DNA from: Gammaproteobacteria bacterium
GTDB taxonomy: Bacteria > Pseudomonadota > Gammaproteobacteria > GRL18
Direction: 5' to 3'
Length of the DNA: 5,667 bases
Assembly (NCBI GenBank): GCA_030632625.1
Contig: DAOVUK010000246.1
Span: 1 to 5,667 of the forward strand
The translations under genes and the position numbers were made by a program. A model generated the notes under the pieces. It saw only the letters and a program-made list of their open reading frames with translations. It ran no database searches and was not told the DNA's origin. Every line of letters begins with the position of its first letter. Position 1 is the first letter of the stretch. Below, in pieces: positions 1 through 5,474 of the stretch.

Positions 1-24
1 CAAGTCCATCCATGGAACGCTTAA

Positions 25-69
25 GAATGACATCCATGTCATTCGATACCCCATTCAGACGCACCAGTC
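25..69 (+). repeat. Hairpin A of left copy, 3' part
   Basis: GAATGACA (25-32) pairs perfectly with TGTCATTC (37-44) around the tetraloop TCCA. The following arm at 50-69 differs at two positions from the right copy's 3' arm at 5445-5464. The matching 5' arm would lie before the window start. Positions 1-24 align with the first part of the loop in the right copy (caag...aacgctta), which fixes the register. Confidence 0.65.
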
Positions 70-79
70 TACCCGACAT

Positions 80-255
80 TCTCTACGGTATTTATCCTCT
101 CTCTCGCTGTCCAAAGTCAAAAGAAAAAATCAAGAGAAACAGAAAAGTCAAATAAATTCAATTGCATACAAATCTATCTTCCGTTGATTTTTCTTTGGCT
201 CCTGCTTTTGATTTTGGACGCTCACAGTGAGGCACATGGTGAAGTGAGTGCTGGC
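80..255 (+). repeat. AT-rich core of the repeat element, left copy
   Basis: The left flank (80-136) matches 5475-5531 with 3 differences in 57 positions, and the right flank (about 205-255) matches the region up to 5667 with few differences. GTCCAAAGTCAAAAG (109-123) is an inverted repeat of CTTTTGATTTTGGAC (205-219) with one mismatch. The segment between them matches the right copy only as reverse complement: GTTGATTTTTCTTTGGCTC (183-201) is the exact complement of 5529-5547. No coding role is evident. Confidence 0.75.
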
Positions 256-362
256 GGTGGAGGTGCGGTATAGTTTGGGGTTTCTGAAAACAGGGATGTT
301 TTCATAAAGCGCTACAGGGACGTACTTGCAGCGACCCCAAACTATACCGCACCTCCGCCACC
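253..362 (-). repeat. Hairpin B: long-stem hairpin with conserved loop
   Basis: Arms at 259-281 and 334-356 are perfectly complementary over 23 bp, extending to 29 bp (253-281 with 334-362) with two mismatches. The 52-nt loop (282-333), read on the minus strand, is nearly the same sequence as the loop of the right-copy hairpin A (5389-5444), including cgctgcaagtacgtccctgt, although the arms are unrelated in sequence. Inside the loop TGAAAACA (285-292) pairs with TGTTTTCA (297-304). The structure could form in RNA or as a DNA cruciform. It has no T-tract, so it is not a classical intrinsic terminator. Confidence 0.85.
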
Positions 363-388
363 AGTACGGTTGTTAAATGCAACCATTT

Positions 389-409
389 CCGAACGGCTCC
401 TTTGGTAGT
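389..409 (-). repeat. Terminal inverted repeat, right end of left copy
   Basis: This 21-bp sequence (CCGAACGGCT then ...GGTAGT) is the reverse complement of 5319-5339 with 3 mismatches. In both places it lies outside the hairpin, on the side facing the genes, as expected for the two opposite ends of one element seen in two different copies. Part of it (CGGCTCCT, 394-401) also pairs with AGGAGCCG at 435-442 next to the cheV stop. Confidence 0.6.
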
Positions 410-442
410 AAACCGACAAAAGTACGCAATAGTGAGGAGCCG

Positions 443-1432
443 CTATTTTTGTTGTAACTGTTTTTGTGCATTGGGAGCGGCATCGGCATCGGCAAGATTT
501 TTTTCTATGGTTTCTGAAAGGTGAGTGGGATCAAACTTGGGTACATAGTCATCAGCACCCACATTTTTGCCCAGATTCTGGTTAGAGTCAGAGGATAATG
601 AAGAGTGCATAATGACCGGAATGCCATTAAAGCGAATATCAGCCTTGATTTTTTTGGTTAGCACAAAACCATCCATTTCCGGCATTTCAACATCGGTTAA
701 AATCAGTTGTATAAAATTGGCCACAGGCTGCCCGGCGGTCTCTGCACGCTCGGCAATTGCTTTGAGCTGTTCCCATGCTTCCAGACCATTGCTGGCACTG
801 ACATGCTTAAAACCCATGTGATCCAGAGTACGCATAATCTGTTTCCGGGCAACCAGAGAATCGTCGGCAAAAAAGACAGTTACTTCACGTTTTTCAGCTG
901 CCTCAACATCATTAAACCAGTTATCACTGGATGCATCCTGGGTGGTATCTGCAAGCACTTTTTCAACATCCATAATCATAACGATACGACCGTTATCCAG
1001 CTCAGTGACTGCTGTGACAACCCCTCCCATCTGCTCAGAAAGCATCTCAGGCGGTGTTTTTACTTTGTTCCAGTCAAGGCGTAAAATGGTGTCAACCGAA
1101 TGCACCATATAACCCTGCATCATATTGTTATATTCCGTGACAATCATTATCTGCGGCGGTTCATCAATTTGCAATGCGCAAAATTTAGCTAAATTGACCA
1201 CTGGAAGCAAATGGCCACGCAGACTGATCATCCCTTCAACTGAAGGCGGCATATCCGGTGCCTGGGTGATATCCGGGATGGACATGACTTCACGTACTTT
1301 AAAGACATTAATACCAAAGACTTCTTCCCGACCCGTTTGTGAGTCATGTCCCAGACTGAATAACAATAGCTCCAGCCGATTAGTACCGGCCAGATTGGTT
1401 CGTTCATCAACAGATTTAATAAAATTGGTCAT
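443..1432 (-). CDS. cheV: CheV-type chemotaxis protein (CheW domain plus receiver domain)
   Basis: A 329-residue cytoplasmic protein with an N-terminal CheW-like coupling domain (about residues 17-165) and a C-terminal response-regulator receiver domain (about 184-312). In this family the CheW part couples chemoreceptors to the CheA kinase and the receiver is phosphorylated by CheA, which tunes signalling or adaptation. The receiver residues are intact: the acidic pair D190/D191 in FFADDS, the phosphoacceptor D247 in LTDVEMPEMDGF, S277/S278 in MHSSL and the invariant K299 in DDYVPKFDP, so it should be phosphorylatable. Length and domain order are normal for CheV. The ATG at 1432 has an AGG about 6 nt upstream in AGGTAAGTT. 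It stands alone; no che or flagellar genes are in the window, and the next gene upstream, cobQ, is on the same strand 181 bp away with no functional link. The stop is TAG at 443-445. Known: family role. Inferred: which receptors it serves. Confidence 0.93.
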   Translation of the reverse strand: MTNFIKSVDERTNLAGTNRLELLLFSLGHDSQTGREEVFGINVFKVREVMSIPDITQAPDMPPSVEGMISLRGHLLPVVNLAKFCALQIDEPPQIMIVTEYNNMMQGYMVHSVDTILRLDWNKVKTPPEMLSEQMGGVVTAVTELDNGRIVMIMDVEKVLADTTQDASSDNWFNDVEAAEKREVTVFFADDSLVARKQIMRTLDHMGFKHVSASNGLEAWEQLKAIAERAETAGQPVANFIQLILTDVEMPEMDGFVLTKKIKADIRFNGIPVIMHSSLSSDSNQNLGKNVGADDYVPKFDPTHLSETIEKNLADADAAPNAQKQLQQK

Positions 1433-1613
1433 AACTTACCTGGAAATTTTTTATACAAAACAAATAACAGATGGTTTTGGTGAATGATAAAGCGCCGTAT
1501 TAATTTTTATATCTGCAGACAGAAAAAATATTTAATTGTGCAAAGCCATTAGTGCTGTTCTCTGCAGTATAGTAGAAAGCGGCTGTTTATCTACAAGAGA
1601 AATATTTCTTAAG

Positions 1614-3101
1614 CTATTTTTTCTGGATAAGTTTTATGATTGCGGATATATCCATATTTTGTTCCAGAGTATCTGCTAATAAATTGATACCCTGCTCCTG
1701 GAGAGTACGGTAGTCGTATTGAAGCTGAGTTTTTAAGCCGGCCCAGTTTAACAAATGACTGCAGGCCTGAGGATGATCAAAAATACCATGCACATAGCTT
1801 GCTATTATTTGCCCATCCGCGGAGACTGCACCATCCATTTTATTCTCAATTCTGAGCAGAGCGGAGTATTTATCAAGAGGGCCTGTTATACCGGCATGAA
1901 TTTCATAACCGGTGATGCTGATGGACGGATCGGCCAAAAAGCAGCCCTGGATCTGTTTCAGCTGTTTTTCTGCTGCTAATGTGGTCTCATAGGAAAAATA
2001 AGCCAGACCCCGGCTGCTGCCCGGAGTCCCTTCAATACCCAGAGGATCATGAATCTGGCTGCCCAGCATCTGTAAACCACCACAAATACCCATGAGTTTA
2101 CCGCCATAACGCAGGTGTCGGGCAATGGCGCTGTCCCAGGCATTTTTTCTCAGCCAGTGCAGATCAGCACGGACACTTTTAGTCCCCGGCAGAATAATGA
2201 GATCGGCTGACGGAATCGTCTGTGCCTCTCGAATGAACAGCAGTTCAACCTGTGGATGCAGGCGTAAGGCATCAAAATCAGTATGATTTGCGATACGAGG
2301 CAATACCGGGACGATAATTTTAATGGTTTCAGTATCAGTTGTTGTACGACATTTATCTGCATGAGATGAAATGGCATCTTCTGCTTCAATATGCAGATTA
2401 TGTAAATAGGGTAATACGCCTAAAACCGGAATTTGTGTGGTCTCTTCGAGCCACTGATTGCCGGGTTCCAGTAGTGAAATATCACCTCGAAACTTGTTGA
2501 TAATAAAACCCTTGATTCGCTGCTGCTCAGAAGGTGAGAGCAGTTTTAAGGTGCCGTATAGGTGGGCAAAGACACCGCCTTTATCAATATCAGAGACCAG
2601 CAGCACTGGACAGTCCACTGCTTCAGCAAAGCCCATATTGGCAATATCATTTTCCCGCAGGTTAATTTCTGCAGGACTGCCGGCGCCTTCCACAATAATC
2701 AAATCATATTGCCGGCAAAGTCGCTGGTGAGACTGAAGCACAGCGGCCATCGCTGTTTTTTTATAGGCATGGTAAGAGCGGGCATCCATCTGTGCCACTG
2801 CCTTGCCGTGAATAATAACCTGAGCACCTGTATCTGAACAGGGTTTGAGCAGAATGGGATTCATGTCAGTATGCGCTGCAAGGTGACAGGCCTGAGCCTG
2901 TACCGCCTGAGCACGTCCTATTTCACCACCATCCTCAGTGACGGCGCTGTTAAGTGCCATGTTCTGAGGTTTAAAGGGCACAACACGATAGCCTTTGCGG
3001 TAAAAAAGTCGACATAAGCCTGCGACCAGAACACTTTTACCGGCGTCAGAAGTGGTTCCCTGAATCATTAGTGTGACAGCCTGTTTCTTATTGTTTTGCA
3101 T
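1614..3101 (-). CDS. cobQ: Cobyric acid synthase (glutamine-hydrolysing)
   Basis: CobQ/CbiP performs the ATP- and glutamine-dependent amidation of the b, d, e and g carboxylates of adenosylcobyrinic acid a,c-diamide to give adenosylcobyric acid, in the cytoplasm. With the ATG at 3101 the protein has 495 residues, close to family length. The N-terminal synthetase domain shows the P-loop-like GTTSDAGKS (15-23), [20 protein letters not shown] (139-148) and DIDKGG (171-176). The C-terminal class-I-type glutaminase domain has the nucleophile C340 in [10 protein letters not shown] and H438 in YVHGIFD. An in-frame TTG at 3122 would add seven residues (MTGAYSN). I prefer the ATG because homologues such as CbiP begin just before AVxLQGTxSDxGKS, and GGGAG lies 11 nt upstream; the TTG has AGGTG only 3 nt away. 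The gene diverges from cbiB, whose product uses its product. The stop is TAG. No frameshift or missing residue is seen. Confidence 0.96.
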   Translation of the reverse strand: MQNNKKQAVTLMIQGTTSDAGKSVLVAGLCRLFYRKGYRVVPFKPQNMALNSAVTEDGGEIGRAQAVQAQACHLAAHTDMNPILLKPCSDTGAQVIIHGKAVAQMDARSYHAYKKTAMAAVLQSHQRLCRQYDLIIVEGAGSPAEINLRENDIANMGFAEAVDCPVLLVSDIDKGGVFAHLYGTLKLLSPSEQQRIKGFIINKFRGDISLLEPGNQWLEETTQIPVLGVLPYLHNLHIEAEDAISSHADKCRTTTDTETIKIIVPVLPRIANHTDFDALRLHPQVELLFIREAQTIPSADLIILPGTKSVRADLHWLRKNAWDSAIARHLRYGGKLMGICGGLQMLGSQIHDPLGIEGTPGSSRGLAYFSYETTLAAEKQLKQIQGCFLADPSISITGYEIHAGITGPLDKYSALLRIENKMDGAVSADGQIIASYVHGIFDHPQACSHLLNWAGLKTQLQYDYRTLQEQGINLLADTLEQNMDISAIIKLIQKK

Positions 3102-3155
3102 GTTAGAATAGGCTCCCGTCAAATCACCTGATTACAGGATATAAAAAGGTTAAAA
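3102..3155. promoter_or_regulatory. Compact divergent start region between cobQ and cbiB
   Basis: Only 54 bp separate the two start codons, so promoters probably reach into the genes. A candidate extended -10 for cbiB is TGTTAGAAT (3101-3109), which overlaps the cobQ ATG; no good -35 is visible. The TATAAA at 3140-3145 is too close to the cbiB ATG to be its -10, because transcription would begin inside or after the AAGG ribosome site (3146-3149). There is no space for a cobalamin riboswitch in this gap. Promoter positions are tentative. Confidence 0.35.
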
Positions 3156-4160
3156 ATGCTTATTGTACTATTATGTGCTTTGCTTCTCGATTATTTTTTC
3201 GGTGAGCCGGTTAAATATCATCCGCTGGCGGCTTTTGGCCGGTTTGCAGCTTATTTAGAGGATCGTCTGAATGAAGCCCTGATGGAAGTAAAAGCGGCGA
3301 AAAAAATTGAATTAAGTTCAGAACTTATTTCAGAATCAATTGAGGTGTCAGGTTTTTCTCCAGCCATTAAGCAGGCTTCTCAGAAAAACCGTCTGAATGG
3401 TTTTCTTGCTGCCTTAATCTGTCTCGTGCCTGCCGGATGGTTAACGCTTTATCTGGTTGGCGACGGCATTACGGGTTTTGTACTTGAGGTCATTATTCTA
3501 TATTTTGCTATTGGTCTGAACAGTCTTAAACAGCATGCTCAAGACATACTGGCAGCATTAATGACTCGTCAGTTTGAGCAGGCACGTCACGCCTTATCAA
3601 TGATTGTCAGTCGTGATACACAGCAGCTGGATGAACAGGGTATTTGCCGGGCAAGCACCGAATCCATTCTGGAAAATGGCAACGATGCCGTGTTTGCGAC
3701 AATTTTCTGGTTTGTTGTGGCTGGTGCGCCAGGTGTTGTTGTGTATCGCTTAAGTAATACTCTGGATGCCATGTGGGGTTACAAAACAGAACGTTTTAAT
3801 GATTTTGGTTTTTTTGCTGCAAAACTGGATGATGTCCTGAATTATATTCCTGCACGTTTGACCGCACTGGGTTATGCTCTGGCGGGTAACTGGAAAAATG
3901 CCATGCATTGCTGGTCAGTTCAGGGGTCATTATGGGAAAGCCCAAATGCCGGTGTTGTTATGGCGGCAGGTGCTGGTGCTCTGGATGTGCAATTGGGTGG
4001 TGCTGCTCAATATCATGGTGAAGATAAAAACAGACCGGATTTAGGCTGTGGGCAGCAAGCTGACCCCGAAATAATTCAGCAGGCGTGCGAACTGCTAAAT
4101 CGATCAACAATACTCTGGGTGATTGTTGTTGCCCTGCTGAGCCTGCCTGACTACATATAA
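3156..4160 (+). CDS. cbiB: Adenosylcobinamide-phosphate synthase (membrane protein)
   Basis: CbiB (CobD in Pseudomonas naming) joins adenosylcobyric acid to (R)-1-amino-2-propanol phosphate, or the free aminopropanol, making adenosylcobinamide phosphate. It is an inner-membrane protein. Family features in order are the N-terminal hydrophobic LLCALLLDYFFGEP with YHPLAAFGR; a long hydrophobic pair at about 83-121; SRDTQQLDEQGICRASTES (starting near 152) with ENGNDAVFATIFW; SNTLDAMWGYK (200-210); RFNDFGFFAAKLDDVLNYIPARL (from 213, written here as one family block); SPNAGVVMAAGAGAL; and a C-terminal hydrophobic tail. At 334 residues it is slightly long; a charged stretch at about 43-79 between the first and second membrane regions accounts for the excess. 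The ATG has AAAAAGG 6 nt upstream. It is followed after one base by cobD, so the two are probably co-transcribed. Annotators may call it cobD in the aerobic-pathway nomenclature. Confidence 0.95.
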   Translation: MLIVLLCALLLDYFFGEPVKYHPLAAFGRFAAYLEDRLNEALMEVKAAKKIELSSELISESIEVSGFSPAIKQASQKNRLNGFLAALICLVPAGWLTLYLVGDGITGFVLEVIILYFAIGLNSLKQHAQDILAALMTRQFEQARHALSMIVSRDTQQLDEQGICRASTESILENGNDAVFATIFWFVVAGAPGVVVYRLSNTLDAMWGYKTERFNDFGFFAAKLDDVLNYIPARLTALGYALAGNWKNAMHCWSVQGSLWESPNAGVVMAAGAGALDVQLGGAAQYHGEDKNRPDLGCGQQADPEIIQQACELLNRSTILWVIVVALLSLPDYI

Positions 4161-4161
4161 T

Positions 4162-5289
4162 ATGACTCACAACAGCCCGGCACATGGCGGATGTTTGAAT
4201 CAGGCTATAAAAAAATATGCTGTTGATAAAACTTCCCTCGATAAAACTTCTCTTGATAAAACAAACTGGCTCGATTTATCCACTGGAATAAACCCTAACG
4301 GCTGGCCTGTGCCCACGATACCGGCAAGTGTTTATAATAGACTGCCGGAAAATGATGATGGTCTTATCGAAGCGGCCAGAGCATATTACCAGACAAAAAA
4401 TATCCTGCCGGTTTCAGGATCGCAGGCAGCCATACAATTGCTGCCAGTAATTTTTCAGCAGCATGATCTGCTGCCGAAAAATGCTAAGGTTGGCATTATC
4501 TCTCCCTGTTATGCTGAACATGAATTTCAATGGCAAAAAAACAATTTTTCTATTCTGCACTTAACGACCGAAACCGTTGATGACATCATTGAACAACTTG
4601 ACGTGCTGCTTTTGATTAACCCCAACAATCCGACAGGGGAGCGTATTGCTGTCAACACAATCAAAGCATGGCAATCTAAGCTGAGTCAACACAACGGCTA
4701 TTTGATTATAGATGAAGCCTTTATGGACAGCACTCCAGAAAACAGCATACTGGGAAAATGCCCGATGGACAATCTGATTGTGCTGCGCTCTGTGGGAAAG
4801 TTTTTTGGTCTGGCCGGAGTGCGATGTGGTTTTGTTATTGCACGGCGCGATATTTTATCTTTACTGGAATACCATCAGGGACCCTGGTCTGTCAGCGGTC
4901 CGACACGCTGGCTGGTAAAAAAAGCACTGTCTGATACACAGTGGATAGCAGACAATAAAGGGTATTTAAAAAATGCTTCAGGGCGACTGGAAACTTTACT
5001 AAAAAAATACCTGAGCAAGAATAACAGACAAATTTTTATTTGTGGTACCGTTCTGTACAAAACGATTTTTATGCAGAGTGCTTTGCCTGTGTTTGAGCAG
5101 TTGGCCAAGAAAGGTGTTCTGGTACGTTTGCTGGATAAAAGCTGCTCGTGTAAATCTTGTACTGCACAGTACAAGACGATTGATGATCAGCATAAAGGTC
5201 TTCGTTTTGGTTTGCCTGCAGATGAAAAGCAATGGCAGCAGCTGGAGATAGTTCTTCAGTCTATCCGTCAGCCGTTCCCATCCATATAA
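4162..5289 (+). CDS. cobD: Threonine-phosphate decarboxylase (PLP-dependent, CobD/CobC)
   Basis: A fold-type I PLP enzyme of 375 residues, predicted to decarboxylate L-threonine-O-3-phosphate to (R)-1-amino-2-propanol O-2-phosphate, the linker that CbiB attaches. Visible motifs are PAHGG (6-10), LSTGINPNGWP (39-49), GSQ (86-88) for the PLP phosphate, Y117, NNPTG (155-159), DEAF (184-187), the Schiff-base lysine K213 in SVGKFFG, R221 in GVRCGF, and the C-terminal substrate-type arginine R348 in LRFGLP. The AHGG start and its position beside cbiB favour this over histidinol-phosphate aminotransferase, a close relative. The ATG lies one base after the cbiB stop (TAATATG) with no clear ribosome site, which suggests translational coupling. 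Oddities are an in-frame 15-bp tandem repeat coding DKTSL twice (22-31) and a CSCKSC cluster (328-333). The gene is called cobC in Pseudomonas naming; the stop is TAA at 5287-5289. Confidence 0.9.
   Translation: MTHNSPAHGGCLNQAIKKYAVDKTSLDKTSLDKTNWLDLSTGINPNGWPVPTIPASVYNRLPENDDGLIEAARAYYQTKNILPVSGSQAAIQLLPVIFQQHDLLPKNAKVGIISPCYAEHEFQWQKNNFSILHLTTETVDDIIEQLDVLLLINPNNPTGERIAVNTIKAWQSKLSQHNGYLIIDEAFMDSTPENSILGKCPMDNLIVLRSVGKFFGLAGVRCGFVIARRDILSLLEYHQGPWSVSGPTRWLVKKALSDTQWIADNKGYLKNASGRLETLLKKYLSKNNRQIFICGTVLYKTIFMQSALPVFEQLAKKGVLVRLLDKSCSCKSCTAQYKTIDDQHKGLRFGLPADEKQWQQLEIVLQSIRQPFPSI
4225..4269 (+). repeat. 15-bp in-frame tandem repeat near the 5' end of cobD
   Basis: GATAAAACTTCCCTC (4225-4239) and GATAAAACTTCTCTT (4240-4254) differ at two bases and are followed by a diverged third unit GATAAAACAAACTGG. 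They encode DKTSL DKTSL DKTNW. The unit is a multiple of three, so the reading frame is kept. The repeat lies between the AHGG start motif and the conserved LSTGINP motif, where length variation is likely tolerated. Confidence 0.8.
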
Positions 5290-5318
5290 AAGCAGGCATT
5301 TATTCGAATAGCAGCAAA

Positions 5319-5339
5319 ACTACCTTAGCAGCCGTTCGG
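5319..5339 (+). repeat. Terminal inverted repeat, left end of right copy
   Basis: A 21-bp sequence starting ACTACC and ending GCCGTTCGG is the reverse complement of 389-409 at 18 of 21 positions. Similarity stops just outside it at both sites (taaa versus aaaa contexts do not pair), which suggests that ACTACC/GGTAGT is the element edge. Confidence 0.6.
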
Positions 5340-5368
5340 ATAAGTGCTTCTAAGACGACTGCTGAGTA

Positions 5369-5464
5369 GACTGGTTCGTCTGACTGGGGACGCTGCAAGT
5401 ACGTCCCTGTAACGCTTAATGAAAACATCCGTGTTTTCATATATCCCAGTCAGACGAACCAGTC
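5369..5464 (+). repeat. Hairpin A: 20-bp perfect stem with conserved loop
   Basis: GACTGGTTCGTCTGACTGGG (5369-5388) pairs perfectly with 5445-5464. The 56-nt loop contains the conserved cgctgcaagtacgtccctgt block and a nested 9-bp stem, ATGAAAACA (5419-5427) with TGTTTTCAT (5432-5440), around the tetraloop TCCG. It lies 80 bp after the cobD stop, so it could stabilise or end the cbiB-cobD transcript, but there is no T-tract after the stem. Confidence 0.85.
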
Positions 5465-5474
5465 CACCCAACAG

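Larger units (their letters stand above)
1..409 (+). mobile_element. Partial MITE-like composite palindromic repeat, left copy (right-hand part)
   Basis: This gene-free stretch is one copy of an element that recurs in the same orientation at 5319-5667. In order it holds the 3' half of a hairpin (hairpin A, to position 69), an AT-rich core (80-255), a second complete hairpin (hairpin B, 253-362) whose loop is the reverse complement of the hairpin A loop, and a terminal inverted repeat (389-409). The left end lies outside the window. No transposase or long ORF is present, so a non-autonomous element is inferred. It ends 33 bp beyond the cheV stop codon. The boundary at 409 is set only by the match to the other copy's opposite end; no target duplication can be read because no copy is complete here. 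It could instead be an intergenic repeat unit kept for RNA or DNA structure rather than an active transposable element. Confidence 0.7.

Noticed and set aside
372..378. GTTAAAT (and ACCCAAC at 5466-5472) as integron attC core sites
   Set aside because: These short degenerate motifs occur by chance, are not a matched pair in one copy, and ACCCAAC is not kept in the left copy (ACCCGAC). The perfect long stems also lack the unpaired bases typical of attC, and no integrase or cassette array is present.
1..409. CRISPR array or simple tandem repeats
   Set aside because: The repeats are inverted and modular, with no regular repeat-spacer spacing.
567..1487. Several plus-strand open frames across the cheV region
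   Set aside because: They are antisense to a protein with intact CheW and receiver motifs and show no recognisable family features.
1598..1609. AGAAATATTTCT palindrome downstream of cobQ as a terminator
   Set aside because: It has no loop, is AT-rich and has no following T-tract on the cobQ strand; it is probably chance in AT-rich intergenic DNA.
3140..3145. TATAAA as the -10 element of cbiB
   Set aside because: Transcription would start within a few bases of the ATG and remove the AAGG ribosome site, and there is no -35 at the right distance.
3102..3155. Possible cobalamin riboswitch between cobQ and cbiB
   Set aside because: The gap is only 54 bp and has no B12-box-like sequence that I can see; a riboswitch leader does not fit.
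3958..4185. Minus-strand open frame across the cbiB-cobD junction
   Set aside because: It is antisense to conserved CbiB and CobD motifs, with no family features of its own.
5301..5310. TATTCGAATA palindrome as the cobD terminator
   Set aside because: The stem is only 5 bp with no loop and no T-tract; the following sequence is AAAAC.
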